Source: Treponema sp.
GTDB lineage: Bacteria; Spirochaetota; Spirochaetia; Treponematales; Treponemataceae
Direction of reading: 5' to 3'
Assembly (NCBI GenBank): GCA_016288205.1
Contig: JAEEYO010000049.1
Coordinates: 62,001 to 126,000 of the forward strand
DNA length: 64,000 nucleotides
The notes beneath the pieces are model-generated. The model was not told where the DNA came from, ran no database searches, and worked only from the letters and a program-made list of their open reading frames with translations. The number at the start of each line of letters is the position of its first letter. Positions within the stretch are counted from its first letter, which is position 1. The position numbers were made by a program, and so were the translations under genes. Shown here piece after piece: positions 8,841 to 17,789 of the stretch.

Positions 8841-9230
8841 TTACTCTGTGCAATATCTTGCGCGGCTTGTCTCGGTTTCGAACACGTCCACGGCGAAAAG
8901 ATGTGCGGAATCGCTGTCACCGGTGAAACGCAGCTCAGGGACCCTCTCCGTAATCTCATTGAAAATGTACATGGCGATTCTTTCCGCGCTTGGGTTCTGG
9001 TCAAAAACCGGCATGTCGTTCAGGTTCGTGTGGTCGAGCGTCTTGCATACATCCCTGAGAGTCCCTTTCAGCACGGAGAAATCCAGGAGCATGCCGCCAC
9101 CGTCGAGCTTGTTGCCTTTTACATGCGCGAACACCTTGTAATTATGTCCGTGCAGATTCTCACACTTGCCGTGATAGTCCCTTAGAAAATGTGCCGCGGC
9201 GAAATCTGCCTCAACTCTTACTTCAAACAT
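8841..9230 (-). CDS. queD: 6-carboxy-5,6,7,8-tetrahydropterin synthase
   Basis: A 129-residue QueD/PTPS protein. It converts dihydroneopterin triphosphate to 6-carboxytetrahydropterin on the route to the tRNA base queuosine. Zinc ligands are visible in AAHFL and HGHNY, with the catalytic cysteine in GKCENLHGH. The reading frame extends further upstream into low-complexity repeat sequence, so I place the start at 9230, where the family consensus (MFEVRVEADFAAAHFL) begins. A promoter TTGCAC, 17 bp, CATAAT ends 6 bp before this ATG, supporting both the start and a leaderless message. FolE2, source of its substrate, lies elsewhere in this window. Confidence 0.9.
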   Translation of the reverse strand: MFEVRVEADFAAAHFLRDYHGKCENLHGHNYKVFAHVKGNKLDGGGMLLDFSVLKGTLRDVCKTLDHTNLNDMPVFDQNPSAERIAMYIFNEITERVPELRFTGDSDSAHLFAVDVFETETSRARYCTE

Positions 9231-9265
9231 GATCTCATTATGACGCAATGAGGGAAAAAGTGCAA
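9231..9265 (-). promoter_or_regulatory. Leaderless-type promoter of queD
   Basis: The -35 box TTGCAC is at 9265-9260 and the -10 box CATAAT at 9242-9237, with a 17-bp spacer and 6 bp to the ATG. Its -35 abuts the heptad repeat at 9268-9331. Confidence 0.55.
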
Positions 9266-9267
9266 GG

Positions 9268-9331
9268 TGCGAGTGGAAAGATGAAAGTTGAAAGCTGTAC
9301 GAGTGGAAAGTTGAAAACGGAGAGTGGAGAG
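9268..9331 (+). repeat. Heptad repeat locus A (GAAAGTK type)
   Basis: About nine imperfect 7-nt units related to GAAAGTG or GAAAGTT lie between queD and ilvC. The same repeat recurs at seven other places in the window. Here it sits upstream of both genes rather than at a gene end. Confidence 0.75.
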
Positions 9332-9402
9332 ATAATTGCATGAAATTCATTATAAAATTGCAATTATTTCACTTTACGCAACAAGCTCCTTGTGATATAT
9401 TC

Positions 9403-9408
9403 TATAAT
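9403..9408 (+). promoter_or_regulatory. -10 box of ilvC
   Basis: A perfect TATAAT lies 65 bp before the ilvC start. The -35 is weak (ACAAGC at 9381-9386, 16 bp away). The roughly 55-nt leader contains a TTGTT/AACAA hairpin around GGGC and ends in AAGGAGCT. Confidence 0.5.
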
Positions 9409-9473
9409 AAGAAGATTCCGGGAGCCTCGTTGTTTCCGGGCAGCAACAAATCAACAAAAAGGAGCTGAACAAA

Positions 9474-10952
9474 ATGGGTCAGAACTATTTTAACGCAATT
9501 CCGTGGCGTGTGGCACGTCAGGAACTCGGACATTGCCGCCAGATGTCTCGTGATGAATTCAAGGACGGAACAAAAGCACTCCAGGGCAAGAAAATCGTAA
9601 TCGTGGGATGCGGTGCTCAGGGACTTAACCAGGGACTCAACCTCCGCGACTCAGGCATGGATGTTTCATACTGCCTCAGAAAGGAAGCCATCGAGCAGAA
9701 GAGACAGTCTTGGAAGAACGCCACCGAAAACGGATTCAAGGTTGGAACTTATGAGGAGCTTTTGCCCACTGCTGATGTGGTCGGAAACCTTACTCCCGAT
9801 AAGCAGCATCACGAGGTCGTGCAGAACCTGATGAAATATATGAAGAAGGGATCCGCTCTCTGGTACAGCCACGGATTCAACATGATTGAGGAAGGTGAGG
9901 AAATCCGCTCTGACATCACAGTTTTCCTTATGGCACCGAAAGGACCCGGAACCGAAGTACGCAATGAGTATGTCCGTGGATTCGGAGTACCTGAGCTGAT
10001 TGCCGTTCACCCGGCACATGATCCTGAGGGACGCGGAATGGCTCTAGCAAAGGCACTTGCTTGTGCTGAGCGCGGAGAGACAGCCGGTGTTCTTGAGTCA
10101 TCATTCATCGCCGAGGTAAAATCAGACCTGATGGGCGAGCAGACAATCCTCTGCGGACTCCTCCAGGCAGGAACAATCCTGAGCTATGACAAGATGGTTC
10201 AGAACGGAATCGCACCGGGATACGCCGTGAAGCTTTTGATGCACGGATGGAACGTAATCAGCGAGGCATTGAAGTGGGGTGGTGTAACCAACATGATGGA
10301 CCGCCTTTCAAATCCCGCAAAGATCCGCGCGAACGAGCTTTCTCTTGAGCTCAAGAAAATCATGACACCTCTTTTCCAGAAGCACATGGACGACATCATC
10401 TCAGGTGAGTTCAGCTCAACAATGATGAAGGACTGGGCAAACGGAGACAAGAACCTCCACGAGTGGCGCGAGAGCTATGCAAAGATTCCGTTTGAGACAG
10501 AGGCAGAGACAAGCGAGGAAATCACCGAGCAGGAATATTTCGACAAGGGCATTCTTTTGGTAGCATTCATCAAGGCAGGATGCGAACTTGCATTCGAGAC
10601 AATGGTAAGCGCGGGAATCAAACCGGAGAGCGCATATTACGAGTCACTCCATGAGGTTCCGCTGATTGCAAACCTGATTGACCGCCGCCGTCTTTATGAG
10701 ATGAACAAGGTCATTTCCGATACAGCCGAGTACGGATGCTATCTCTTCGCCCGCTCATGTGTGCCGCTTCTCCAGGATTTCATGAAGAGCTCTGTCACCA
10801 CAGCCGACATCGGTAAGGGAATGGAGCTCAAGACCACAGCAGTTCCAAACAAGGAGCTTGTTCAGGTCAACGACGCAATCCGCAACCACCCGATTGAGGA
10901 AGTGGGAAAGAGACTTCGTGCATACATGACAAGCATGAAAGCATTGGTGTAA
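9474..10952 (+). CDS. ilvC: Ketol-acid reductoisomerase, class II (long form)
   Basis: This 492-residue enzyme catalyses isomerisation and NADPH-dependent reduction of acetolactate and acetohydroxybutyrate in valine, leucine and isoleucine synthesis. Its length equals the class II (E. coli-type) form with a doubled knotted C-terminal domain; class I is about 330. The Rossmann fingerprint [10 protein letters not shown] is at residues about 46-55, and the metal-binding acidic sites lie in SDLMGEQ and the later duplicated [13 protein letters not shown] region. AAGGAG sits 7 nt before the ATG. No other ilv or leu gene lies nearby, so it appears to be monocistronic. Confidence 0.96.
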   Translation: MGQNYFNAIPWRVARQELGHCRQMSRDEFKDGTKALQGKKIVIVGCGAQGLNQGLNLRDSGMDVSYCLRKEAIEQKRQSWKNATENGFKVGTYEELLPTADVVGNLTPDKQHHEVVQNLMKYMKKGSALWYSHGFNMIEEGEEIRSDITVFLMAPKGPGTEVRNEYVRGFGVPELIAVHPAHDPEGRGMALAKALACAERGETAGVLESSFIAEVKSDLMGEQTILCGLLQAGTILSYDKMVQNGIAPGYAVKLLMHGWNVISEALKWGGVTNMMDRLSNPAKIRANELSLELKKIMTPLFQKHMDDIISGEFSSTMMKDWANGDKNLHEWRESYAKIPFETEAETSEEITEQEYFDKGILLVAFIKAGCELAFETMVSAGIKPESAYYESLHEVPLIANLIDRRRLYEMNKVISDTAEYGCYLFARSCVPLLQDFMKSSVTTADIGKGMELKTTAVPNKELVQVNDAIRNHPIEEVGKRLRAYMTSMKALV

Positions 10953-10956
10953 TCAC

Positions 10957-11005
10957 TTATATAGAAGTTTCTTCTATATAAATGCCATCTAGAAATAATT
11001 CTAGA
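10957..11005 (+). terminator. Two perfect hairpins downstream of ilvC
   Basis: An 11-bp perfect stem (10957-10967 with 10971-10981, 3-nt loop) is followed by TCTAGAA-ATAA-TTCTAGA (10988-11005). Neither has a T-run, so processing or mRNA stabilisation is as likely as termination. Confidence 0.45.
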
Positions 11006-11020
11006 AAAATGATAAAATGG

Positions 11021-11057
11021 AGCTGTTCGGAAATTCGTTTTCGGGCAGCTTTTTTTG
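11021..11057 (+). terminator. Rho-independent terminator before the 11078 lipoprotein gene
   Basis: An 11-bp stem starting AGCTGTTCGG (11021) pairs with TCGGGCAGCT (11041-11050), with three G-T pairs, and runs into seven T residues. It lies only about 20 bp before the next start codon. It may end ilvC transcription or act in the leader of the lipoprotein gene; an AT-rich box (TGATAAAAT) just upstream could be a promoter. Confidence 0.7.
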
Positions 11058-11077
11058 TTTAAAAAATGGAGGAAAAA

Positions 11078-11665
11078 ATGAGCAAATCAAAATATGCGGC
11101 GTTTTTTTTCAGTCTGATTCTGATTTCATTCCTTGCGCTTACGTCCTGCGGCAAAACGGACATGTACAATCTGGATGGAAGGTGGAAATTTGATGACGGC
11201 TCGTCAATCTCCTTTGACACAAAATCTCACACATATTCCGCGCGGGGAGACGTAAACTCCACTTCCGGCGACATGGAGATTTATAACTTCGGTGTGCTGC
11301 AGACTACGGACGTGGACTTGAACAATGAGTACTACGAGCTGCAAATCTGTGCCACCGGATTCATCATCAATTTTCAGGATATGGAAATTACAATGGAAGG
11401 AAAAACCGTGCAGCGGCTTGAGGACCTTAACGGAAAATACAAGGCCGTGCTCTCGGATTCCTCCGACTTGATTTTTAACTTCAAGAAAAAGAAAGGAAAG
11501 CTCACCGTCATTTCCGGAAAGACAAAGGCTGATTTCAAATACTCGGTCAAAAGCCAGACTGAAATCCTTTTTACAAGCGGCGGATATGAGGGCGCTGAAT
11601 CCCTTCCTGTCGAATTCATTGACGCTTCCAAAATCCGAATTTCGGGAGAGGCCCTTACCCGCTGA
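11078..11665 (+). CDS. Putative lipoprotein, lipocalin-like or META-like fold possible
   Basis: A 195-residue exported protein. An earlier in-frame ATG exists at 11066, but it is part of the ribosome-binding site; GGAGG is correctly spaced for 11078. The signal peptide ends in LTSC, a good lipobox with Cys about residue 24. The mature part has short beta-rich segments such as LDGRWKFDDGSSISFD, LNGKYKAVLSDSSDLIFNFKKKKGKL and a third like it. This resembles small calycin-type lipoproteins with a LxGxW start. The family is not identified and the function unknown. Confidence 0.75.
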   Translation: MSKSKYAAFFFSLILISFLALTSCGKTDMYNLDGRWKFDDGSSISFDTKSHTYSARGDVNSTSGDMEIYNFGVLQTTDVDLNNEYYELQICATGFIINFQDMEITMEGKTVQRLEDLNGKYKAVLSDSSDLIFNFKKKKGKLTVISGKTKADFKYSVKSQTEILFTSGGYEGAESLPVEFIDASKIRISGEALTR

Positions 11666-11686
11666 ACCTAAAACAAGCGATCTGCG

Positions 11687-11772
11687 TGCGGAGAATATTA
11701 GTTCTAATCTCCGCAAAATTTCCTCTTTTATGCGGAGAATATCTTGACAATCTCCGCAGCTGAGTTTATATT
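11687..11772 (+). promoter_or_regulatory. Twin operators and promoter of the fic gene
   Basis: Two inverted repeats TGCGGAGA-N13-TCTCCGCA (11687-11715) and TGCGGAGA-N12-TCTCCGCA (11731-11758) precede the gene. The second covers the -35 box TTGACA (11744-11749); after 17 bp comes TATATT (11767-11772). The start codon follows 6 bp later. The Fic protein has its own C-terminal helix-turn-helix, so autorepression is plausible. Confidence 0.7.
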
Positions 11773-11778
11773 TGAACT

Positions 11779-12981
11779 GTGGTAAAATATATCTGGCAAA
11801 ACAGTTCATGGCCTCACTTTACATGGAATGAAAGAAAGCTCATGGATCCGCTTATGGAAGTTCATGCGAATCAGGGAATCCTTGAGGGGCAGATGATTTC
11901 CATGGGATTTGAAACCCATTCCGAGATTACACTGAGTCGTTTTACGTCAGAAATTCAAAAATCATTCGAAATTGAAGGCGAGAATTTGAGCTGTTACTCT
12001 TTGCGCTCGTCCATAGCAAGACATTTGGGGCTTGAGAATATCGTTCTTGCGTCAGGAGAACAGCTTGATAAACCAAGGAAAAAAATAGACGCGATTGTTC
12101 AGGTCGTAACGGATGCCGTTCATAATTGCGACACTCCGCTCACTGTGGACAGACTTTTCGGATGGCATGAAAAGCTTTTCCCTCCGAATGCTTCCGGCAT
12201 GGGATTCAACAATCTGTACAAAATCAGAGTCGCCCAGTTTCGGACTGATGAGGAAGGACCGATGCGTGTGGTCAGCGGAAATTCCCTGGATCCCACCGTT
12301 CACTTTGAGGCTCCTCCTGCAGATCGTATTCCGTCAGAAATGGACACCTTCATAGAATGGTTCAATCAGAAAAATCCACCCGTGAACAGCGTGTTGAAGA
12401 GTGCCCTTGCTCATTTGTATTTTGTAACCCTGCATCCTTTCGAAGATGGAAACGGAAGACTTGCCCGTGCAGTTGCGGATATGGCTTTGTGCCGCGGAGA
12501 TAATTTTGGGCGTGTCGAAGTTCCTGATTCTTTGGCGGGGATGCCTCATTTTGAAAACCGTTTGCGGACCGATCATCTTTTTTCAATGAGCGCGCAGCTT
12601 TGCAAGGAAAGAAAAGATTATTACAGGCATCTTGAGGAAGCTCAGAATCAGGATTCAATGGATGTCACTGACTGGCTTTTGTGGTATGTCGGATGCATGA
12701 ACCGTGCCGTTCTCTCTGTTTTGTCGGAACTGAAAAAGAGTCTTTTCCGTAAGTCCTTTTGGGAATATGCGGATGGATTTGATTTGAATGTGCGCCAGAA
12801 AAAAATTCTTGCCTTGCTTTTGGATGATTTCAAGGGCAAGCTTACTTCATCAAAGTATGCGAAGATATGCAAGTGCTCGCAGGATACGGCTGGACGCGAC
12901 ATGGAGAAGTTGGTTCAGGCGAATATTCTGAGAAAAGGGGATGCCGGCGGCCGAAGCACGGAATATATGCTTGTCAAATGA
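11779..12981 (+). CDS. Fic-domain AMP transferase with DUF4172 and HTH
   Basis: A 400-residue protein with an N-terminal DUF4172 region, a Fic core and a C-terminal winged helix. The catalytic motif HPFEDGNGRLAR lies at about residues 219-230, with His and the phosphate-binding Asn/Arg intact. An inhibitory (S/T)xxxE(G/N) helix is present as SFEIEG at about 62-67, so it is a self-inhibited (class II type) enzyme. It should transfer AMP to hydroxyl groups of proteins; targets are unknown. The GTG start has no Shine-Dalgarno, and the promoter places transcription at the start codon. Twin operators upstream suggest feedback control. Confidence 0.88.
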   Translation: MVKYIWQNSSWPHFTWNERKLMDPLMEVHANQGILEGQMISMGFETHSEITLSRFTSEIQKSFEIEGENLSCYSLRSSIARHLGLENIVLASGEQLDKPRKKIDAIVQVVTDAVHNCDTPLTVDRLFGWHEKLFPPNASGMGFNNLYKIRVAQFRTDEEGPMRVVSGNSLDPTVHFEAPPADRIPSEMDTFIEWFNQKNPPVNSVLKSALAHLYFVTLHPFEDGNGRLARAVADMALCRGDNFGRVEVPDSLAGMPHFENRLRTDHLFSMSAQLCKERKDYYRHLEEAQNQDSMDVTDWLLWYVGCMNRAVLSVLSELKKSLFRKSFWEYADGFDLNVRQKKILALLLDDFKGKLTSSKYAKICKCSQDTAGRDMEKLVQANILRKGDAGGRSTEYMLVK

Positions 12982-13001
12982 CCGCCAAATTGAAATGTCG
13001 A

Positions 13002-15104
13002 TCAAACTTTGAACAGGTCGATTTCGGATCCGATCTGCTTGATGTTCTGACCCACCTTCTCGGAAATGTCGGACAGTTCGCTTCCGGTGTCGCTGATTCT
13101 CTTCGCTCCCTTGTGCATTTCCCCGATGCTTCCCTTGATGTTCTGAGTCGCGTTCTGCAGCTTGCTGACTTCGGCGAGAATCTGTTTGTTTCCTTCCGTC
13201 ATCTCTGACGCGGCGGTCTTTACCTCAAGGGTTGAGTTGTTCATGGCCTGAAGCGAGTCGATAATCTGCTTGGAACCGATCTGCTGCTCCTCCATTGCGC
13301 TCTTAATCTGCTCGATGATTTGGCTGGTTTCCCCGATGCTCTGTGTGATTGCCGTAAACGCAGTGTTTGTCGCATTTGAGACGGAGACCACATCGTGAAT
13401 TGTGTTCTGGATTTTCTGCAGCTCCGAGCCGATTGTCTTTGACTGTGAGCTTGAAGTTTCCGACAGCTTTCGAATTTCATCCGCAACTACCGCGAATCCC
13501 TTTCCAGCTTCCCCTGCGTGGGCTGCCTCAATGGCCGCGTTCATTGCAAGAAGGTTCGTCTGCTCGGCGATGTTTGCGATGGCTACGTTTGCATCCTGAA
13601 GCATTTTTGACTGTGCCTCAATCTGCTTGATTTTTTCGTTCGCGTTTGTCTGCGTGTTTGTTCCCGAATTTGAGTTTTCCTTGAGCTGATTGAAGGACTC
13701 AATCATAAGGCCGACGGAATGATTTACCGAGTTGATGTTTCCAATCATCTGCTCGACTGCGGAAGATGCGTCCGAAACATTGCTTGACTGGAATTCAATC
13801 ATCTTCTCAAGCGACTCAATGTTGGAGCTGATTTCATTTACCGCACCAGCTGTCTCCTGCACGTAATCGGCCTGGCTCATAACGTGGGTGTTAACAGTGT
13901 CGATGTTTGAAAGAATCTGCGCGATTGATGATTCCGCGTCCTGAGTGCTGTTCTGGAGTTGTGCGTCCACATCCTTCAGATTTTTCTCCGAGCCCTGCAA
14001 GTTCGTGACTATTCCCTGGAGTTTTTCCACGAATCCGTTGAAGCCCTTAACCACGTCTCCAATCTCGTCGTTGGATGTCTCCGGGATGCGCTGGGTCAAA
14101 TCCGCGTTGCCGCTCGCAATCTTCGTGATGGATGTCTTGACTTCTTTGAGGGGCTTAATCAGCAGTCCGATGAATGCGACTGTGACAAGGGTTGAAAGAA
14201 GGATGACCAGTATGGTTACGACAAGAACACCGGTCTTCATTGTCTTGAGCGCATGGAAGTAATAGTTATAGGGAGCGACCGCAAGAACCGTCCAGTCCGT
14301 GTTCTCAACCCGTTTGTATGAGGCGAGCAAGTGCATGTGTATGTTCGGATCGACGAAATCATCTATGTCCTCTTTTCCTTCAAAGATGTTTGCCAGAACG
14401 AGTCCCAGTCCCTGCGTGTAGTCAAGCTCCTGCTCACTGTTGTCGTTCTCGTCGGTTCCCTCATTTGCGTTTGCGACAGTGGTTTCGGTCTTGTAGTTGA
14501 TTACGGACGGATGCATTCCGTCTCCCAAATCTATGGCGGAGATTGTCTCCTGGATTCTGTTTCCGCTGATTACCATGACGACCACACCGATGGCCTTTCC
14601 TTCCTTGTTGTAGACCGGCACGCTGTAGTGCTGGAGGATTGAGTTTGTTACCGTGCTGAACGTTGGATCCGAGACGAAATTTTTACCCGCGATGGCTTCC
14701 GAAAAATATGGACGCTTGGCGAAGTTCATGTGTCTTCCGTCCGTCGTGATGGCGTTTCCCTCCTCGTCATAGAAAGCGATGTTCTCGCAGTTTCCGCCCT
14801 TTGCCGCCGCTATGTGTGAAAGCTGCTTGGTCTTTTCCTCAAGGCTCACATCCTCGTCCTTGATGAAGTCAATTTCAGCAAGTGCACGCAGCATTCCGAA
14901 TTCATTTTCGTTGATTGCGGAAATCTGGTTGGCGATGTCTTCCGAGATTGCGCTGAAATGGTTCGTAACGCTTTCCGTCATTCCCTTTGATGCTATGCGG
15001 TAAGTGACAATGCCCAGCAAAAGACATGATATAAGTATGGCCGGCAGAATCACAAGCAGAAGTTTTACCGTAAAAGCTACTCTGGCTTTTGGTTTCTCAT
15101 TCAT
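13002..15104 (-). CDS. Methyl-accepting chemotaxis protein
   Basis: A 700-residue receptor. The order is N-terminal membrane helix (about 8-30), periplasmic sensor with dCache features ([29 protein letters not shown]), second membrane helix (about 290-312), HAMP domain ([12 protein letters not shown]) and cytoplasmic signalling coiled coil. The hairpin tip is conserved as [20 protein letters not shown] followed by [11 protein letters not shown]. It would relay ligand binding to CheA/CheW. The ligand is not predictable from this view. GAGG precedes the ATG. The gene converges on fic with 20 bp between stops and follows a 235-bp gap with a hairpin. Confidence 0.93.
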   Translation of the reverse strand: MNEKPKARVAFTVKLLLVILPAILISCLLLGIVTYRIASKGMTESVTNHFSAISEDIANQISAINENEFGMLRALAEIDFIKDEDVSLEEKTKQLSHIAAAKGGNCENIAFYDEEGNAITTDGRHMNFAKRPYFSEAIAGKNFVSDPTFSTVTNSILQHYSVPVYNKEGKAIGVVVMVISGNRIQETISAIDLGDGMHPSVINYKTETTVANANEGTDENDNSEQELDYTQGLGLVLANIFEGKEDIDDFVDPNIHMHLLASYKRVENTDWTVLAVAPYNYYFHALKTMKTGVLVVTILVILLSTLVTVAFIGLLIKPLKEVKTSITKIASGNADLTQRIPETSNDEIGDVVKGFNGFVEKLQGIVTNLQGSEKNLKDVDAQLQNSTQDAESSIAQILSNIDTVNTHVMSQADYVQETAGAVNEISSNIESLEKMIEFQSSNVSDASSAVEQMIGNINSVNHSVGLMIESFNQLKENSNSGTNTQTNANEKIKQIEAQSKMLQDANVAIANIAEQTNLLAMNAAIEAAHAGEAGKGFAVVADEIRKLSETSSSQSKTIGSELQKIQNTIHDVVSVSNATNTAFTAITQSIGETSQIIEQIKSAMEEQQIGSKQIIDSLQAMNNSTLEVKTAASEMTEGNKQILAEVSKLQNATQNIKGSIGEMHKGAKRISDTGSELSDISEKVGQNIKQIGSEIDLFKV

Positions 15105-15339
15105 AAGTCGCTCCTCTTAGGGTCTCGAAAATTCTTTCGGATCCATGTTTCGAATGCTGATAAAGTCTCGATATCTATTCTTAAATGAGGGCCTCTAAAA
15201 CCGTTTGAACTTAGAGGCAACTTTGAAATCTTATTGCTAATGATATGATATTATAAAAATCTGTGATTTGCAAGTTTAAATAACTAAAAAAAGAAAAATA
15301 ATCTTAAAAGACGCCCGGAAGTTTCTGTTTTTAGAAACC
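15105..15339 (-). promoter_or_regulatory. Gap upstream of the chemotaxis receptor with hairpins
   Basis: GCCTCTAA (15191-15198) and TTAGAGGC (15211-15218) form a perfect 8-bp inverted repeat in the receptor's upstream region. The sequence TTAGAGGCAACT recurs at about 17051-17062 in front of rpmB. A GTTTCT/AGAAAC hairpin at about 15321-15337 lies just after the reverse-strand gene at 15340 and may terminate it. Confidence 0.4.
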
Positions 15340-15936
15340 TTATTTTAATATGCTCATGCCCGGATGATAAGCCTCTTCTATGGCCGCGATTACTTCCCTG
15401 TCCTGGAATGAGAACGAGAAAGTGCGCAAGGGGACAAAGCGGAGCCGGTTGGTGATGACCATTTTTTCCTCGACTTCCTCAATCACGGGGATATAGTCCC
15501 TGACACCCTGCTCGAAAATCAGCCAGCACTGGAGGTAAATCAGGTCTCCGCCGGATGTGTATGCGTCCTTTTTGGTAAGAGGGCTTTCCACGAATCCAAT
15601 GTTCACGAAAGTCTCCGCGTCCCCAATCTTGCGGTTCGCCTCATTGATTGCCTTGAAAAGATTGTATGCCTTGAGAAGATTTGTCTCATCCTCATTGATT
15701 ACGGCGGCCTCCCTTGATGTTTTGCCGAGCGTCCTGAAGGGATTCATGTAGCGCATGTAGGAAGTGAGGATTGCCTTTCTGTATTCCTGCTCGCGTGAGT
15801 TGATTTTTTTCTGGAGCAGGTCGTCCTCATAATCAATGTTGGGTGCGGAGTTGTCCTTGGCCTGTGTGGATCTGCTGAAAACCTGTGTGAAATTCCTGAA
15901 TGCCTGTGCGACCTGTCTCTTGTTTTCTTTCGCCAT
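15340..15936 (-). CDS. Conserved hypothetical protein, no known domain
   Basis: A 198-residue soluble protein with no signal peptide. The first half is charged and helical (QEYRKAILTSYMRYMNPFRTLGK); the second half is mixed with LQCWLIFEQGVRDYIPVIEEVEEK and ends in RTFSFSFQDREVIAAIEEAYHPG. I cannot assign a family; it looks like a lineage-specific spirochaete protein. A GGAGGAAAT ribosome-binding site precedes the ATG. It lies between the receptor and the hydrolase on the same strand, with gaps of about 85 bp and 235 bp, so it is probably a separate unit. Confidence 0.75.
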   Translation of the reverse strand: MAKENKRQVAQAFRNFTQVFSRSTQAKDNSAPNIDYEDDLLQKKINSREQEYRKAILTSYMRYMNPFRTLGKTSREAAVINEDETNLLKAYNLFKAINEANRKIGDAETFVNIGFVESPLTKKDAYTSGGDLIYLQCWLIFEQGVRDYIPVIEEVEEKMVITNRLRFVPLRTFSFSFQDREVIAAIEEAYHPGMSILK

Positions 15937-16006
15937 GATTTCCTCCGTCCGATTTTCTGGGTATACAAGTACCCTTCCAATTATCGGCAGAATTCTGGCT
16001 TTTGAT

Positions 16007-16042
16007 TATCAACTTTCCACTTTCAACTTTCCACTTTCAACT
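16007..16042 (-). repeat. Heptad repeat locus B
   Basis: Five 7-nt units, GAAAGTG/GAAAGTT on the reverse strand. The repeat overlaps the last codons of the 16023 hydrolase, which ends DELKVES, and supplies its TGA stop. Confidence 0.8.
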
Positions 16043-16922
16043 CGTCAAACGCTGGTTGTACTGAGCCGCCGTTTTTTACAATCTCCTGCAGGTTCGGGAA
16101 GTCGTGCAGATTTTCTTCTATATAATTGCATATTTCCACGTGGGAGCAGTTGTGGGTCATGTGTACGAGCCATGTGTGCCTTGCCCCGATTCTGTCCGCC
16201 GCCGAAAGAGCCTCCCTGAACGAAAAGTGGGTGGAGTGGGGTTCGGGCCTGAGTCCGTCAATCACCAGATGGTCAAGATTGGGTGCCGCGTCCTTAATCA
16301 GCTTGAAGGAATCCTCCGGGATGAGGCTGCAGTCCGTGAGATAGGCGAGTGTCCTTTTTGTGCTTCCGGTCAAATCAGAAAGGAGCCATCCTGAGTCATT
16401 GAGCGAGCCGTGAATCAGCGGTACCGGGATGATTTCCATTCCCTTGATTTTGATGGGATTCCCTATGCCGAATTCCGCACAGTCCACAAGATGCAGCTTT
16501 GGTTTTCCGCCTCCCTCTTTTACCGGGGTGAAAATGTAGTCGAAGCGATTTTTTATGTCCCTGATTGTGTTTTCGTTCGCGTAGATTGTAAGTCCCTCGC
16601 CCTCAGTCTCCGCGTCGCTTTTTCCGCCCTCCGTCTTTGGCACCGATTTTGTGTGGCTGAAAATCCTGAGGTCATCGAGTCCGTTCAGATGGTCGGCATG
16701 GCTGTGCGTAATCAGGACGGCATCGGGGGATGTGACGTTTGACCTGAGAGCCTGAATCCTGAACTCAGGTCCCGTGTCGATTATTATGCTCGCCGGTTCC
16801 GAGACGTAAAGCGATGTCCTGTGCCTTTTGTCCCTTTTGTCGGTGGACGTGCAGACCGGGCATTTGCATCCTATGACTGGGACTCCGTGGCTGGTTCCGG
16901 TTCCAAGAAAAATCACCTTCAT
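16023..16922 (-). CDS. Metallo-beta-lactamase-fold hydrolase (PhnP/YycJ-like)
   Basis: A 299-residue protein with the metal-binding HSHADHLNGLDDLR motif (HxHxDH, about residues 93-98), an upstream IIIDTGPEFR and a later HGSLNDSGWLL. A CKCPVCTSTDKRDKR cysteine segment near residue 20 is typical of the PhnP-like group that opens phosphoribosyl cyclic phosphates; DNA-processing YycJ homologues are an alternative. There is no Shine-Dalgarno. TTGAAA, 17 bp, TAGAAT and 6 bp lead to the ATG, so the message is probably leaderless. The last seven codons and stop come from the heptad repeat. Confidence 0.87.
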   Translation of the reverse strand: MKVIFLGTGTSHGVPVIGCKCPVCTSTDKRDKRHRTSLYVSEPASIIIDTGPEFRIQALRSNVTSPDAVLITHSHADHLNGLDDLRIFSHTKSVPKTEGGKSDAETEGEGLTIYANENTIRDIKNRFDYIFTPVKEGGGKPKLHLVDCAEFGIGNPIKIKGMEIIPVPLIHGSLNDSGWLLSDLTGSTKRTLAYLTDCSLIPEDSFKLIKDAAPNLDHLVIDGLRPEPHSTHFSFREALSAADRIGARHTWLVHMTHNCSHVEICNYIEENLHDFPNLQEIVKNGGSVQPAFDELKVES

Positions 16923-16957
16923 ACGCTAATTCTAACTCATTTTCTTGCACTTTTCAA
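16923..16957 (-). promoter_or_regulatory. Leaderless-type promoter of the MBL hydrolase
   Basis: The -35 box TTGAAA is at 16957-16952, the -10 box TAGAAT at 16934-16929, with a 17-bp spacer and 6 bp to the start codon. Confidence 0.6.
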
Positions 16958-16978
16958 TCAGATTTTTCATTCTAGGGC

Positions 16979-17007
16979 TTGAAAAAGTTTTGAAAATATT
17001 GTAAAAT
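16979..17007 (+). promoter_or_regulatory. Promoter of rpmB
   Basis: TTGAAA (16979-16984), a 17-bp spacer and TAAAAT (17002-17007) give a leader of about 80 nt that includes TTAGAGGCAACT (about 17051-17062) before the ribosome-binding site. Confidence 0.55.
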
Positions 17008-17093
17008 CGGTTATCACAATTGACGAGATGCAGTTAATTTTGTGTTGAATTTAGAGGCAACTCTTCAAATAATTTTTTTAGGTAGGTAAGAAT

Positions 17094-17321
17094 ATGTCAA
17101 GAACATGTGATCTCTGCGGAAAGCACCCCATGCACGGAAATAAGGTCAGTAACTCATATCATCATACACGCCGCACTTGGAAGCCGAACCTTCTGAAAAT
17201 CAAGACAGAAATCGGTGGAACAACAATGACACTTCGCATCTGCACACAGTGTCTGCGCAGCGGATTTGTTACAAAGAAAATCAGCGTTGTTCCTGCAAAC
17301 GCCGGAGCAAAGAAGGACTAA
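17094..17321 (+). CDS. rpmB: 50S ribosomal protein L28
   Basis: This 75-residue large-subunit protein carries two CxxC pairs, CDLCGK at residues 4-9 and CTQC at about 53-56, so it is the zinc-binding form. Conserved L28 elements are present: a basic N-terminal HTRRTWKPNL segment and the C-terminal beta-rich ICTQCLRSGF. AGGTAGG lies upstream of the ATG. It is monocistronic, with its own promoter at 16979 and a terminator at 17393. In many bacteria L28 is paired with L33; here it stands alone. Confidence 0.95.
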   Translation: MSRTCDLCGKHPMHGNKVSNSYHHTRRTWKPNLLKIKTEIGGTTMTLRICTQCLRSGFVTKKISVVPANAGAKKD

Positions 17322-17392
17322 TCAGCCTTTCGCTTTTAGCTTTGTTTCATTTGAATTGGGAGTTTTCAAAAGCTTCCAGTTCAAGCCTAAAT

Positions 17393-17416
17393 GCCTGCTC
17401 TAGTAGCGGGCCTTTT
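17393..17416 (+). terminator. Terminator downstream of rpmB
   Basis: GCCTGCT (17393-17399) pairs with AGCGGGC (17405-17411) over a 5-nt loop, followed by CTTTTGTGTTTT. It lies about 70 nt after the rpmB stop. Confidence 0.7.
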
Positions 17417-17446
17417 GTGTTTTAAATATGCGGATAGGATTGTAAA

Positions 17447-17788
17447 ATGAAGATAGCAGTTACTTATGAAAAAGAGACCGGCAATGTTTTCCAGCATTTT
17501 GGAAAGACCGAGTTTTTTAAGATTTATGAGATTGACGGCGGTAAGATTGTTTCCTCGGAAATAATTGACAACGGTGGAAATGGTCATCATGCCTTGCCTC
17601 CGTATCTGAAAAGCCTTGGAGTCGAGACCCTGATTCTTGGAAACCGCGGACAGGGAGCCATTGATGCGATTGCCGCCGCTGGATTACAGGAAATCCCCGG
17701 TATTACGGGCAGTGCCGATGAAGCCGCCGAGCTTTTCGCAAAAAATGAGCTGAAAGGAAATTTTAACGCCAGGTGCAATCACCACTAA
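17447..17788 (+). CDS. NifX/NifB-like FeMo-cofactor-binding domain protein
   Basis: A 113-residue single-domain protein of the dinitrogenase iron-molybdenum cofactor-binding family. It has the usual MKIAVTYEKETGNVFQHFG start, where the His after Q is part of the cluster-handling signature, then a VETLILGNRGQGAIDAIAAAG core. It ends in a His/Cys-rich NARCNHH that could bind metal. No nitrogenase genes are near, so it more likely chaperones Fe-S or another metal cluster than serves nitrogen fixation. An AGGA-type site lies before the ATG. Heptad repeats follow the stop directly. Confidence 0.88.
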   Translation: MKIAVTYEKETGNVFQHFGKTEFFKIYEIDGGKIVSSEIIDNGGNGHHALPPYLKSLGVETLILGNRGQGAIDAIAAAGLQEIPGITGSADEAAELFAKNELKGNFNARCNHH

Positions 17789-17789
17789 A

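Noticed and set aside
9384..9466. AGCTCCTT before ilvC as an anti-Shine-Dalgarno switch
   Set aside because: It lies upstream of the TATAAT box at 9403, so it should not be in the transcript.
11021..11077. Second aminoacid-type attenuator before the 11078 lipoprotein
   Set aside because: The terminator is real, but no leader peptide or alternative pairing precedes it; simple termination of ilvC explains it.
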